A DNA stretch of 64,000 nt from Saccopteryx bilineata. Taxonomy: Eukaryota; Chordata; Mammalia; Chiroptera; Emballonuridae. Of this stretch, positions 11,761-22,839 are shown piece after piece. Both the position numbers and the translations under genes were made by a program. The notes beneath the pieces were generated by a model, which was given only the letters and a program-made list of their open reading frames with translations, was not told the origin of the DNA and made no database searches. The stretch's first letter is position 1. The number at the start of each line of letters is the position of its first letter. Location of the stretch: assembly GCF_036850765.1 (NCBI RefSeq), contig NC_089496.1:106103767-106167766 (forward strand). Direction: 5' to 3'.

Positions 11761-13949
11761 AAAATAACAGGAAAGGATCCTCTGGTGTTAAGGTTCAGGC
11801 CCCTTTCTGGAACTTAGCCCCATTTTTCTCTGGACATATTTTCCTCTAGTCCAGCCCAAAAGACATGATCTAAACTAAGCTTCCCAATCAGCAAACCACA
11901 AAGCCTTCCAAGATTAGGCCTTGTGCAATGGGAGGTCAAGGCTGAAGTTCCCGTTCATCAGAGCTACAACTGCAGTACCAAGGAGGACAGGAGGCACCGA
12001 CGGACATATATGGATGGGGGCAGTGCCTCTTTCTCCTCTCCCCCCAACTCAGCATGGCCACAGCCTATACTGGAGGCTCAGGCGGTCTGCTTCCAGTCCT
12101 TAAAAACTCTTTTCTCATCGATAATTAGATTTGCTTCCTAACAACCTGACACCAAAGCAGAACTCCTGCACGGCAGAGCTCACCTTAGGGCTCCGGTCGG
12201 CGGCCAGTAGTGGGCCAACAGCGCGAGAGGCCAAGGGCGGACTCTAGAGAAAGCAAACACAGCTGCCTCAGACCAGGGAGGCTCCTCCATTATGACAACT
12301 TCTCAGGGATCTCCAAAAGCCTAGATATTTCCTGACACTGTGGCAACTGACAGGGCCAGTCCCCAGGACTGGGAAGGCACGCAGGGGCCCCCCGCGCACT
12401 GGGGAAATGAGAACACGCCCTGGGTGTGTATTAGACGCCAGGTCCCGGTGTTCACTGCTCTGTATCTCTAGCAACCTTCGAGAAGATAACCAGAGGGCTT
12501 CCGGGGAGATAAGTATTCATTCAACAATAATGAACGGACCCTAAAGATGGCTTTATCAAACCCTCAGATAACAGAAAGAGAAACTGAGGTCCAGGGCTTT
12601 GTATGCTTTTCAGAGCTGTTTCTTTGCAGGCTTTACACACTTTCTACTAAGCCCCCCCTTTTTCTAATAACCTCTCACAACCCCAGATGCTAACTTCACA
12701 GAAGCTGTGAACCCAGGAAAATGCACAGAAAGATCTCTGCAAAATACGACCTACAATTTCACAGAATTCCCGGACTTCCCCCGCCCCCAGTATACCCTCA
12801 GCTCCCTGGTGGGGAAGATCTGCTTCCAACAAGGTATTGCTGGGTACAAATTTTTATGCAAAGACCCACTGGGGGGGACCCCACCCCTGCCCACTATTCT
12901 CCCCTCTCTGCCTCACCACTTTCTCCCTGCATGTACACACATATCTTAGACTTTCTTCAATAATTAAACACGATAAAAGAAGTCCTCCAGGACCATTTTA
13001 CACTTTATGTTGAAATCAACTCACAAGAATGCTGCCCTCAAAGTCCAAATGAAGAATGACAGTTTTTCCCCAACCTGGGCCGTGGCTGGGCTCGCACGCT
13101 TGGAAGTCCCAGCTCTGTGGCCTCCATGCGCGCTGAGCCACGCACTCAAGGGAAAACCAGCAATTAGGGAAACATCCATTCTGATTATTAGCGAAATTAA
13201 AGGAGCACAGGCATGACATGCAGAAACCAGGAACCTGTTAAGCCCTTTAAAAAATGCACCACCATGGCCAGTTACATTTGTGCTGGCTTTATGTCGCCAA
13301 AGCGGCGGTCCCTCTAGGCGTCACAGCTCTGAACGTCGGACACCAACTCTTACCCAGAGCCCCTTCCGGAAGACCTGGAGACCACTGTGATGTCACCGCT
13401 CCTGTTCGTTATGGAGCCTCCATGCTTTAGTGTTAGGGAAAGGGCGGGGTCTCACTCACGATGACTTGACCAGGTTGGGGAGTAAGTATGTCTGTGTTAG
13501 GAAAAGCTTTGCCCCATCCTTTCACAGTCCACGCGCGGGGGAGCTCGCGCCCTTCAGCTTAGCACCCTCCCCCCCCACACACAGGAACCTGCCCCTCCTT
13601 CCCACTCTGCCTCCGGATGGGCTTTCTTGTCCTCACCCGGCCTGCCCCACAGGGTGCTCTCCCAGAACCGCTGAGCTGACCTCAGACCACTCAGGACCGC
13701 GGCGGGGCCCCCAGCAGGCACCAGGTGGGCTCACAGCAAACAGGTTCATTAAGTGGCGATGAGTGCTGAGATCTGCCATTTTAGTCTCGGATTACCACTC
13801 GAAAAATAACTCGGCTACCAATATTCCCTACTGATGACAGATTTCCACGCTGCACCAAGCAGAGGCCCGGCTAACCGCCGTCACGGAAGGACCTGGGAGA
13901 GTGGGTCCGATCTGCCCAGCGGACAAATTCGGCCTCAATTTGTGCTCAA

Positions 13950-14300
13950 AACAAGGGGCCTTTGGCCTTTCCGATTGAATTTCCAATGATGAGTCAACCA
14001 GTGCACGCGCTGTTAGGTCTGGAAGTTCTCACAAGTGTGGGAGACGCCCAGGTCCACGTGCTTTCAAATTTACCTAAAACAAAGTTGGCTGCTGGCCGCT
14101 GTGACGTAGAGCTTGAGTGTTATGAATTACAATGGCTTAAAAAAAAACAGTCGGACATGTCAAGCATCTCTGGGCTGAACTTGAGAAGCTTGGTTTTGTC
14201 CTGAGACAATGAAAGTAAAATGTCAGCATTTCAGATGTTGGCAGCTTCCCTTAGTTGCTCCTTTTGTCAGGAAATAGCAATTCTTTACATTGTGAGCAGG
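13950..14300. promoter_or_regulatory. Candidate conserved element in intron 2 near exon 2
   Basis: Repeat-free DNA with TTGAATTTCCAATGATGAGT (an AP-1-like ATGAGTCAA), TGTGACGTAG (CRE half site), GAATTACAATGG and CCTTTTGTCAGG. It lies 0.4-0.7 kb from the exon 2 donor. Function is inferred from motif content only. Confidence 0.3.
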
Positions 14301-14587
14301 ACCTTCCGTCAGGGAAGACTACTGCCACAGCAGGGAGCCCGAGGTGGCATTCAGCCACGCGCTCCCTGCCACGGCTCTCCTGGGCACTGGACGAGGGTGG
14401 ACTGCCAGCCTCCCTCACCAGCACAGAGAAACACTCCCACCGAGAACACACCAGGCCATCCCATTCTGCCTGCAGTCTGCCGGCAAAGGACCGCCTCTGG
14501 TCATCGCTGACTCTGGGGGGGAGGGTGGAGAGGAGGGAGTACCCTCCCCTCGCAAGGGCAGCTGATTCTCAAACAGGCCTGGACTTA

Positions 14588-14875
<288 letters not shown>

Positions 14876-15639
14876 TCAGCAACCGCGGTGCTGCTACTGC
14901 CGCTGATGGTGTCGCCGCGGCTTCCGCTGCAGCCTCTGGAGAAAAGAGATTCGGCGAATCAGTGCCATCCTCCCTAATGCCCGTTCATCAAACCCAGGTG
15001 GGCTCAGACCAGTGTCGGCTTCCCAACTACTGGCAAACGGTGTTTTTCCATTATCCGCAAATGCCTTCCCTCCACGTCTCAGAGTCCCAGCTGTTTCCAC
15101 CAGACGGGTCCATGAACCATGTGAGGCTGACCTTGGTAAAAGCATACTTTTAAGAAACAGATAAAAAGCATAGCTACAGGACACAGATCCACGCAGCCAC
15201 GCCAGACAGACAGAGTGTGTTCCTATCCCAGATTCCCCTCACCGCCCTCAAAATGCAGAAGCCACGTGCCCTTAGTTCCAAGGACAACTAGAAAAGCAAG
15301 TTAACAATGCTCGGGTTGACATAACCAGCCTCGATAACTTCCCCTCAGCCAAGGGGGCCTCAGAAAGTTGAATAGGGGGTGGGGGAGGCTGTGTAACAGG
15401 CTTATTCCTGTGGGGCCGGAGCGCAGCGGAGCACCCCACCCTCACTGGAGGGTCGAGAAAGGACGGTAGCAGAATGAAAAGATCCCAGGAAAGCTACCAA
15501 AAATTCCCACCAGTTTACACTTGTCAAGACTCATTTTCGAACGCAGAAATGGACTGCACTCTTTCACCAAGCGGCCACTGGGAGAGTCTGAACCCAACTG
15601 CAATGCATGCAAAGCAGCTGATCTAAAAGGAGACACGAA

Positions 15640-15930
15640 GCCTGAATCCCCTGCCGCTGTGACCAGTGGCAGCTAGTGACCAGGCCTAGTAACTGCCTTC
15701 GGCCTACACTGTGGGTTAAAAACGGAGCCTCCGCGAACTCGAATAAACGCAGGCGTTTATTAATGATAATGACATGTAAACGACAGTCATGGTATGCAAC
15801 TGGGCCAATAACTTTCAATATGCTAACCTACTGGCTAAAATTTCAGAGTAGAAATTTTACAAGAGGGCGCTCAACATACTGGTCTGTTCACCCATTTGAT
15901 CCAGAGGCAAAGAGAATTTTCCAAGCTTAA
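15640..15930. promoter_or_regulatory. Candidate conserved element in FGFR2 intron 1
   Basis: Repeat-free sequence with CGCAGGCGTTTATTAATGAT (HOX/CDX-like TTTATTAATGA), a nearby GTAAAC forkhead half site, ACTGGGCCAATAAC (CCAAT) and AAGAGGGCGCTC near 15860, a partial CTCF core. A regulatory role is a guess from composition. Confidence 0.3.
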
Positions 15931-17639
15931 AGCAGTCAAAGAATTTAGCTGTTCACGTATCCTCAATTACTAAGCATAGAGTCGAAAGGCACAAACTTTT
16001 AGCGGATTTGATTAAAACAAGCAAGTTCTATGAACCCTATGAATGAACTACATTTTATAAGACTGGGGATGGGGGGAAAGGGGGGAGTGAGACTTTTAAT
16101 ATAAAAATATCTTAAAACCCGGTGCTTTTTGCATGCCAACTTGTAACTTGTGTTTCAAATTATGACAGAGGATTTCAACACTGCCTGAGCCTCCCCAAAG
16201 CTATCTCAGTGAAAGTGCTCCTTTTAGCAGTAACTAAAGGTTAAAATGGGTAAGGAAAAAGGAGGGTGCAGCACCGTTTCCAAGAGGAAAAGAAAATCTC
16301 TGCTTCAAAGACAATACATGTGAAATACTGTGATTCATAGTGTGTGCGCGCACACCCTGTGTTTTCAGAGAGCTTGAAGGACTCCCCCCTCCTAACTTTT
16401 CTTTACTCTTAAAATTAAAAGCCTCCAAAGATAACTCCGTATCTATTTCTACATACACGTGGGAGGTAAGTACACAAGCATTCTCGTTGATTTACTAAGC
16501 ATTTCCAGAATGCATGGGAATTTTCTGCCTCTGACAACTTCACCAACAAACTTCAATCCTAGTAGATTTCAACCCAGGCTGCTTCTCCAGTCTCCTTGCC
16601 CACCAGTCGCAGCCCAGGGGGGGCCTCCTCCACTTCAGGCAGAGGAAGGTGGACAGTGACCTCAGCTCCATATCAAACCATTCATTCGTCCCATCAGATT
16701 TCACCAGAAAGTTGAATTATAGCCATTCCCAGGTCCGGGCCCCCATGGCAGCCTTCTCCCCAAAATCTCTGGAGGGCGGAGGCCAAGGGTGGTGGGCCTG
16801 CACCAGCTTCTCACCAGAGTGGACGAAAGTATGGGGGGACCTCCTAGACAGGGTAATTAGGTCCCGAGGCTCGATGTTGGTAACACAGGCCCAGCATGCC
16901 GCGGCGGCCACAATCCCGGCTTCCTGCCTTCAATACCATAATCCTTCCCGGAGTCGGAGCCTCAGTGAAAGCCCCAGCGTGTTTATTTTTCCCCTTGAAA
17001 GGGAACTCTCTTCTCAGCCCGGCCGTGGGAGGAGCTGTCACCCTCCCGGTGATGGATGGCTGGCTCGTCGTGACCACCCGGCTCCCCTGGCCCATTTTCA
17101 CCTCCACACAAGCCAGCCCCCAAAGACAGGCACAGTGACAGTCGAGAGAGCCCCTGGCTGGGGAGTGATCCCCATGCCGGGTCTATACTGGGTTCCTCAA
17201 TTTACCAGAACATTCCCCAACTCCCTGCTCCAAGGAGGCAAGCCAATACAGTGTCCGCCTTAATTCGCTTCCATCTCTAAGTATGATAGTTATCTGTCGG
17301 TCCTCCGCTGGCTTGCCCACTCTAGCTAAGCACTTGGGCACTTTGTTCTGGGTAGACTTCACATCAGGAAAGTCAACAGTGCCTTGTGAGTGGGGTTGGC
17401 TCCCCCTCCCACTCCAAAGGGGCAGATCTATCCCCAGGTTCAAAGCCTCCCAGGCACTTCCCTTCTCCCCAGGGCTGAGTAGGAGAGGGTGCTATCAACG
17501 GGTCAGATTTGGAGGGTGGGACTCAACATACTAAAATCTCAAAAAATACATACTACAGGCTGCCGCAGGACCACAGTCCCCTCTCTACCAACGCCAGCAA
17601 GCAGAAGCCCACTTGCAGCAGCTCCGAGGGAACTTGTCA

Positions 17640-17910
17640 CCACCACCAACCCAGTTTCATTGTAATATTTCCTTCATTTCTTTGCCTGAAATATCCTGTT
17701 TTTCCCCCGTCTCCGAGTGCTAAAGAGCTCAAAGAAATCTGCATTTTAATTGACATTCCAGGGAAAGGGAGAGGGGCGCCTGATTGCTTTTCTATTCAAA
17801 CTAAACAGGCTTTTCAGATGAAAATGAGTCGAGGCCAGAGGAAGATTTACAGGGATTTGGGACCGAAGGGGACAATAGGATTTTAAATGTTCATAGCGTT
17901 TCACACCAAA
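17640..17910. promoter_or_regulatory. Candidate conserved element in intron 1 next to the CpG island
   Basis: AT-rich and repeat-free, holding CATTGTAATATTTCCTTC, TTTGCCTGAAATATCC, CATTTTAATTGACATTCC (MEIS/TEAD-like) and TTTTCAGATGAAAATGAG. It ends where the CpG island begins. Orthologue comparison would decide. Confidence 0.3.
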
Positions 17911-18815
17911 CACAGAATGGGCACCCCGAGTGTGAAAGCAGGTTTGCCTTTAAGGGCAGGTTTTATTGAATAGGGCGAGAAGAAGGAAGGCCAGAGAAGA
18001 ATTTGCTAGGGAGCAGGCTGCGAAGGGAGCGGCGGAGCCTCTCGGAGCCCCGGGCCGGAGCCCTGTGCCCGGTCCTCTGGCCGCGAGGGTCGGAGCCAGC
18101 GCCTGGCAGGGCCCTCGGCGGACTCCCCGGCGCAGCCCGGTCTCTGAAAGAATGAGCGCGCAAGTTAGAACTCGCCTGCGCTTTCGACATCTCCGAGCAG
18201 CAGCAGGCAGCGATCTCGAAAAAGTGGGTCCAGTTCGCCCCCTAGCCCCAGGCGCGTTGCGGACGAGGAGCGCCCGGCACTGAAATCATAGAACCGAAGC
18301 AACCCCCTCCCCAAAGGTGCCACCCCCGAGCATCATCAGCCCTAAGGCGCCGTCGCCCGCCCCACTCCAGTGGTTCCTTTTCGAGGAAGGGTCCCCTGCC
18401 AGGGCCTCGATGGGACAGGACCCCGAAGATGCCCTTCTGAGCCCCAGACCTGCGGGGCTGTGCCACCAGCGAGACAGTCCTGCTGCTCGCCTGCTGGCTC
18501 TTGGATCGGAGGATAGCGCCGGCCGGCGGGACGAAGCCCGGGGGAGTTTGACAGGGAGGGGGTCGTCAGCGGCAGGGGGAGATGTCAGCATCTAGATAGG
18601 GGTGGCAGAGGCAGAACTTCCCAAGCGCCAGCCGCCAGCACGCAGCCAGGTCCCCCATCACCTCTGCAGCCTAAGAAGGGGGGACAGGTAGCAGCCTCTA
18701 GTGCCAGTCCCCCGCTCCTTCAGTTCGGGAAACCGTGCACCCGGCGTCCCAGGCTCCTACAGAGCCCATGCCCCCCGCTGGCGAGGCTCCCCGAGCCGCC
18801 CGACACGGCGATTAC

Positions 18816-19313
18816 CTTGAATGGCAACGCTCCTGGGCGATCGGTTCTGTCCCCGCGCCCGGCGTGGATCGGGATGGAGCCAGCGACGAGCTCCGGGGAA
18901 AGTCCAAAAAGGAAAAAGTGGTTCTGGTGTCCAAGCCGGCGCCAAGGCTCCGAAGCTTCACGCGCGCCCCAAACTGCAGAGGAGCGCGGGCATGACGCCC
19001 GCGGGCTGCCCTCGGATTTGGGGAGCGAGAGGAAGAAAGGACTCAGGCTTGGCGTTTCCTCCACCAAACTTTGCTCGCAACTTGCGAACGCTCAGAGCGC
19101 GCAGGAACGCTGCGGCCTCGGGGCGCCCGGGCCCCGCCAGCCTGGAGAGGAGTCGCAGCGCCGGGCCAGCTACGCCGCGCGCAGACCTCGCGGCGCCCCA
19201 GCTTTGTGGCGGCCGCGCTCGCTCGCTCGCCCGCTCCGCGCCCGCCGCCCGCCAGCCAGCCCGCTCGCTCGACTCTCCGCGGCGCTCTCCGCTGTGGCCG
19301 CCGCCGCCGCCGC
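18816..19313 (-). other. FGFR2: FGFR2 exon 1 (non-coding 5' leader)
   Basis: The minus strand between about 19313 and 18816 follows the human FGFR2 first exon from memory: GGCCGCCACAAAGCT, AGCAAAGTTTGGTGGAGG, CAACGCCAAGCCTGAGTCC, CCAAATCCGAGGGCAGCC and finally GAGCGTTGCCATTCAAG followed by GTAAT, the donor at 18815. The 3' boundary is well supported because human exon 1 also ends CATTCAAG. The 5' end is approximate: it is placed where the human mRNA begins with GGCGGCGGC, inside a GCC/GGC triplet run at 19296-19315. The exon is very CpG rich and contains a short upstream ORF. Confidence 0.88.
18958..18993 (-). other. Upstream ORF in FGFR2 exon 1 (11 codons plus stop)
   Basis: On the minus strand ATG at 18993-18991 opens MPALLCSLGRA and stops with TGA at 18960-18958, wholly inside exon 1. 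The human exon 1, as I recall it, has an ORF of the same length reading MPALLRSLGYA at the same place. The AUG context has G at -3 and is adequate. A short, complete leader ORF like this may lower translation of the main FGFR2 reading frame. Whether the peptide itself matters is unknown. Confidence 0.6.
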
Positions 19314-19400
19314 CCCCTCTCGGCGGGTCACGCCCCCGCTGAAATCCGAGCCGTTTCCTGGACGGCGGCGCCCTCTCTGCCAATCAGCGCCGTGCGCCGG
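19314..19400 (-). promoter_or_regulatory. FGFR2: FGFR2 core promoter: CCAAT and GC boxes, no TATA
   Basis: Just upstream of the inferred start, a CCAAT pentamer lies at 19380-19384 within GCCAATCAG on the plus strand. It therefore reads GATTGG in the direction of FGFR2 transcription, about 70 bp upstream, a typical NF-Y position. CACGCCCCC at 19329-19337 is a GC/KLF/EGR-type box. No TATA box is visible at about -30. The transcription start is inferred from the human mRNA, so distances are approximate. Confidence 0.7.
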
Positions 19401-19520
19401 GCTACCCCAACTCCGCGCGGCTCCCGGTGCCTGCCAGCCGCCGAGACACCAGCAGGGAAGGCGAGGGGCCGGGCTACGATCGGGACCGGGAGATGCAGTA
19501 GCATCCTCTGTGAATCGGGC

Positions 19521-19807
19521 CTCGTCCCTTCCATTCCTTTGGAATTAGACTGACCAACGGTTTGCCGAATGATTGCGTTACGTTATTTTAGTTCAAGTCA
19601 GAAAACAAATGGCAATGCCTGTCCTACCCCTAAGGAGACTTTAAAATGCATCTACACGGTATTGGAGGGAGAAATTGAATGCAACTGAAACTTTGGGAGG
19701 AGAGGAAGCAACTTGGAAATGTTTGCAGGACCTTGCACTTTTCTGCCCTTCAAAACAATAGCAATGAGAGAAGAAATGAATTTTCACGGAGGCCCTACTA
19801 GAGGTAG
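19521..19807. other. Immediate 5' flank of the FGFR2 island, nothing recognised
   Basis: Sequence turns AT rich here and contains no repeat, ORF or clear motif cluster. It separates the island from the first repeats of the flank. Confidence 0.6.
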
Positions 19808-19985
19808 GGCACGCTGAGTAGGTTATACTTTTTAATCCGCACAACCACCCTGCAGAACTGTAGTCTCAGTTTCTGATGAGGATATTGAGAGCGAGAGAGG
19901 ATAAATGATTTGCCCGGGACCACAGAGCTGGTTACTGGCAAAGCCTGACTTTGGACCTGACTCTTAGAAAAAGTCAAAAACTGCA
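19808..19985 (-). repeat. MIR SINE relic, antisense
   Basis: Complement of MIR: GAGTAGGTTATACTTTTTAATC, CCGCACAACCACCCTGCAG, CAGTTTCTGATGAGGATATTG and GACCACAGAGCTGGTTACTGG correspond to the MIR tail and core read backwards. Confidence 0.75.
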
Positions 19986-20054
19986 ACCCAAAATGTGTTG
20001 CATAGTAATGTATATTTGGATTAGTAAAAATAAATTTGAAAGATTCTAAAGACT

Positions 20055-20150
20055 TAGTTCTGCTATAAACAGCTGTGTGGCCTTGAGCAAGTCAATATCC
20101 CTCCCTGAATCTTAGATTCCTCAACTGAACGCCCAGCTATAACGGGTTAA
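20055..20150 (+). repeat. MIR SINE relic
   Basis: Sense MIR core: AACAGCTGTGTGGCCTTGAG, CAAGTCAATATCCCTCCCTG and TTAGATTCCTCAACTGAAC. Confidence 0.7.
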
Positions 20151-20208
20151 ATTTCATATTTTCCATTACCTTTTTTACACTTGGTTGTGTCCATGGGATC
20201 ATTTCTTT

Positions 20209-20570
20209 CCTTTTTTTGGTATTTCTCTGAAGTGAGAAGTGGGGAAGCAAAGAGACACACTCTCGCATGCGCCAGACCGTGATCCACCCAGCATGCCCAC
20301 TAGGGGGCGATACTCTGCCCATCTGGGCCATTGCTCTGTTACAACCAGAGCCATTCTAGCGCTGGAGGCCGAGGCCATGGAGCCATCCTCAGCACTCGGG
20401 CCAACTTTGCTCCAATGGAGCCCTGACTGCAGGAGAGGAAGAGAGAGAAAGGAGAGGGGGAAGGGTAGAGAAGCAAATGGGTGCTTCTCCTGTGTGCCCT
20501 GGCCAGGAATCAACCCCAGGACTTCCACGCACCGGGCCAACACCCTACCACTGAGTCACCTGGCCAGGGT
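20209..20570 (-). mobile_element. Composite Ves SINE (about 360 bp)
   Basis: Minus-strand tRNA head (ACCCTGGCCAGGTGACTCAG), B-box region, then a long 3' module shared with the copies at 21251, 42858 and 48097: CT-rich, CAGTCAGGGCTCCATTGGAG-like, a CTAGAATGGCTCTGGTTG segment and a CTAGTGGGCATGCTGGGTGG segment. The tail ends in A-rich sequence seen as T runs at about 20212. More diverged than the 21251 copy. Confidence 0.85.
20297..20311 (+). promoter_or_regulatory. CTCF-like motif inside composite SINE
   Basis: CCACTAGGGGGCGAT matches 14 of 15 positions of CCASYAGRKGGCRSY. It lies about 1 kb upstream of the inferred FGFR2 start and comes from the SINE 3' module. Confidence 0.45.
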
Positions 20571-20849
20571 AATTCATTTTTTAATGTACTTTTTCTCTCC
20601 CTCTTCGCTCATCTAGCTCCTAAATAGTGGTGCTTAAACTCAAGACAATACAGATTAAAAAGAAAAAGAAAAAAAAGAAAAACGTTTCATTATTTTTCTT
20701 CAAAAAAGGTCATTAAACCCAGATGTGATTTTGAGGCCTAAAGATAGGTGGAGCAGTGAGAACCAAACAGACCCAGAAACGCAACTTTCACTGCAATTAC
20801 TCATGGTTCACTGACACAACTCACCTCATAACATCTACAATTGTTTTTA

Positions 20850-20990
20850 ATTTTTTTTTTTTTTTTAATTTTAGTGAGAGAGGAAAGGAACGTCCGTCGA
20901 CCTGCCCCTGTGTGCACCCTGGCTGGAGATCGAGCAGGCACCTCTGAGCTTCGGGACGATACTCTACCAACTGAGCTATCTAGCCAGGGC
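20850..20990 (-). mobile_element. Short tRNA-derived SINE
   Basis: On the minus strand it starts GCCCTGGCTAGATAGCTCAG, has a GGTAGAGTATCGTCCC region and a CAGGGTGCACACAG segment, and ends in an A-rich tail seen as T runs at 20850-20868. About 140 bp; the head is related to other Ves SINEs. Confidence 0.8.
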
Positions 20991-21250
20991 ACAGAAAGAT
21001 TTGAGACAATACCACAGCGTTAAAAAATCATTTTTCTTCAAAACACATCACAGAAAACTTTATGTAAATTGCTTAAAAGCCAGGAATATCAAATCCATGG
21101 AAGTACTTTAAGCAAATGGGTATGAAATTATATTTTGAAAATTTGACAACACAAATAACAGTCGGATTTCTCAAGCACAATGATCAGTCTGAATGCTTGG
21201 GGGTGGGGTCCGTTTGGGGTTGAGTCTTCAGAGTCAGTCCCAGACCTTTT

Positions 21251-21646
21251 TTTTTTTTTTTTTAATTTTTCTGAAGCTGGAAACAGGGAGAGACAGTCAG
21301 ACAGACTCCCGCATGCGCCCGACCGGGATCCACCCGGCACGCCCACCAGGGGGCGACGCTCTGCCCACCAGGGGGCGATGCTCTGCCCCTCCGGGGCGTC
21401 GCCATATTGCGACCAGAGCCACTCTAGCGCCTGAGGCAGAGGCCACAGAGCCATCCCCAGCGCCCGGGCCATCTTTGCTCCAATGGAGCCTTGGCTGCGG
21501 GAGGGGAAGGGAGAGACAGAGAGGAAAGCGCGGCGGAGGGGTGGAGAAGCAAATGGGCGCTTCTCCTATGTGCCCTGGCCGGGAATCGAACCCGGGTCCT
21601 CCGCACGCTAGGCCGACGCTCTACCGCTGAGCCAACCAGCCAGGGC
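21251..21646 (-). mobile_element. Young composite Ves SINE with perfect 16-bp target duplication
   Basis: The tRNA head is nearly intact on the minus strand: GCCCTGGCTGGTTGGCTCAG and GCGGTAGAGCGTCGGCC for the A-box, and GGTTCGATTCCCGGCC for the B-box. The long 3' module and A tail follow. Flanks carry CAGTCCCAGACCTTTT at 21235-21250 and 21647-21662 with no mismatch. The intact pol III boxes, low decay and exact duplication mark it as one of the youngest insertions here. Its 3' module has a 22-bp tandem duplication that doubles a CTCF-like site. Confidence 0.92.
21341..21384 (+). promoter_or_regulatory. Two tandem CTCF-like motifs in the SINE 3' module
   Basis: Two 22-bp units (21341-21362 and 21363-21384), differing at one base, each contain CCACCAGGGGGCGAC or CCACCAGGGGGCGAT, 14 of 15 positions of the CTCF core consensus. 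Spacing is exactly 22 bp, about two helical turns, so both motifs face the same side of the DNA. They sit about 2 kb upstream of the FGFR2 start. Confidence 0.5.
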
Positions 21647-21662
21647 CAGTCCCAGACCTTTT

Positions 21663-22839
21663 AATTGACACCTCAGGCAAGGGCCCCTGCTGCCACCCAC
21701 TCCCACCTGGCTTGTCCTGAACATACCAATACTTTCCAAGTTCTTGGACCCAGAGTCACAGAATGAGACGTGAAGTTCCTCCTGCTTGGAACACAGGCTG
21801 CCACTTACATCTTTATATTCCCCAGCTAGGGGGCAACTCAAGTGTCTCAGGACAGATTCCTCCCTGTCCTGCAACAACGTATCCATCAGCCACTGAAGAT
21901 GCTGCTAACACATTCTCACATAAATTACTGGCGCAGGAAGCCCCCGTCCCCGCGCCCAGTTGCCAATAGCTTTGTGTACCCTGAATAAAAAGGAAGCCTT
22001 TCCCTGAAAATGACAAATAAGAACATCTATGTCCAGGCGCAGTCTGCAGGATTTATTCTTTACGGGGATGAAAAGCCTCCAATCCATCAAGAGCCCCTTT
22101 TTCTCTCCGGAGTGTCCTTTTTTTTTTTTTTTTAAGTGAGCAAACTCTTCAGTTTTGAGAAAAGCAAAAGCATGTTTGGAATTTAAAAAAAAAAAAACCA
22201 AAAAACTAATTCTGTCATCATATGTAGGCTTCAAGTAACCTCCGAGGGTCTAGGGAAGCTTTCACACCCGAGAGGCTTCTGAATGAGAAAATAATCTCTT
22301 TACAGTTTTTTTCCTCTCTCTCTCTTCTCTCTTCAAGTGGCTGGACCCCCTTTTGTCAATGGCTTCCCGTGAATGGTGTGGCTAATAAGCCTATTAATGA
22401 GCTTCCACGGCCGAGTGTGAATAGGTAAATAAGCCCCAATCTGTCGAGGTTCAGGACCGAGGGCAGAAAAACCAGCGAGAACTAAAGGTGACAGTTTGAA
22501 CTGAACTCAGAACGCCAGCACCAGGTTTCAGCTGAAAGAACCGTCAAACAAGGGCCACATTCACAAACCCTCCACCCCCTACTGGGGACCCTTTTCTTCA
22601 CAGTTTTTCCCCCTTTACAAAATGTCCTGAGCAGTCACCCTTTTTTTTTTTTTTTCAAAAGCCCTGGGGCGGCCCTTCATTTTCTCATTCTAGTGATGCT
22701 CCATCAATGGATGGGAGAGAAATGGGGACAGATCGCCAAAGGCCCCAAGTCTCGGGACCAAATTGTGCCGCGGACCCGTTGGTTATGGGAGGAGAAACGG
22801 GAAGGGGGGGTGGGGACCCGCTGCCTCTCCCCTTCAAAG
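21663..22839. other. Unique FGFR2 upstream sequence
   Basis: No coding exon or repeat family recognised. Homopolymer T runs lie at 22117-22133 and 22640-22655. The 22370-22450 part (CTAATAAGCC, TATTAATGAGC, GGTAAATAAGCC) has homeobox and forkhead-like words and may be the edge of a conserved element. Confidence 0.5.

Larger units (their letters stand above)
14936..18815 (-). other. FGFR2: FGFR2 intron 1
   Basis: This 3.9-kb intron runs between the donor at 18815 (GTAAT on the minus strand) and the acceptor at 14936 (CCAG). About 17.96-18.8 kb is CpG rich and continues the promoter island. The rest is unique sequence with no recognisable SINE or LINE copy, which is unusual beside the repeat-dense flank and fits purifying selection on regulatory DNA. 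Two candidate conserved elements inside it are listed separately. Confidence 0.85.
17950..19520. promoter_or_regulatory. FGFR2: CpG island over FGFR2 exon 1 and 5' intron 1
   Basis: G+C and CpG are strongly raised here compared with the AT-richer DNA on both sides, with dense CG dinucleotides, a GCC triplet run at 19296-19315 and many CGCTCG repeats at 19215-19270. This is the expected broad, unmethylated promoter island of FGFR2. It begins abruptly after the AT-rich 17880-17960 segment and ends where sequence becomes AT rich near 19550. Confidence 0.9.

Noticed and set aside
11535..11762. Open frames of repeating YHIIYH residues
   Set aside because: Pure translation of the GATAT microsatellite.
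16649..17263. 204-codon open frame in FGFR2 intron 1
   Set aside because: Antisense to the gene, low-complexity residue use, no known similarity; taken as chance.
18817..19548. 243-codon plus-strand open frame across the FGFR2 CpG island
   Set aside because: Antisense to exon 1 and its promoter. Its R, P, A and S bias is what GC-rich island DNA gives in any frame. No protein resemblance.
21341..21384. Short direct repeats as a CRISPR-like array
   Set aside because: Only two units with no spacers, inside a SINE of a mammalian genome.
21551..21646. tRNA-like sequence with good A and B boxes
   Set aside because: It is the head of a SINE with an A tail and target duplications, not a tRNA gene; no intact cloverleaf acceptor end. 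The same holds for the heads at 42858 and 48097.
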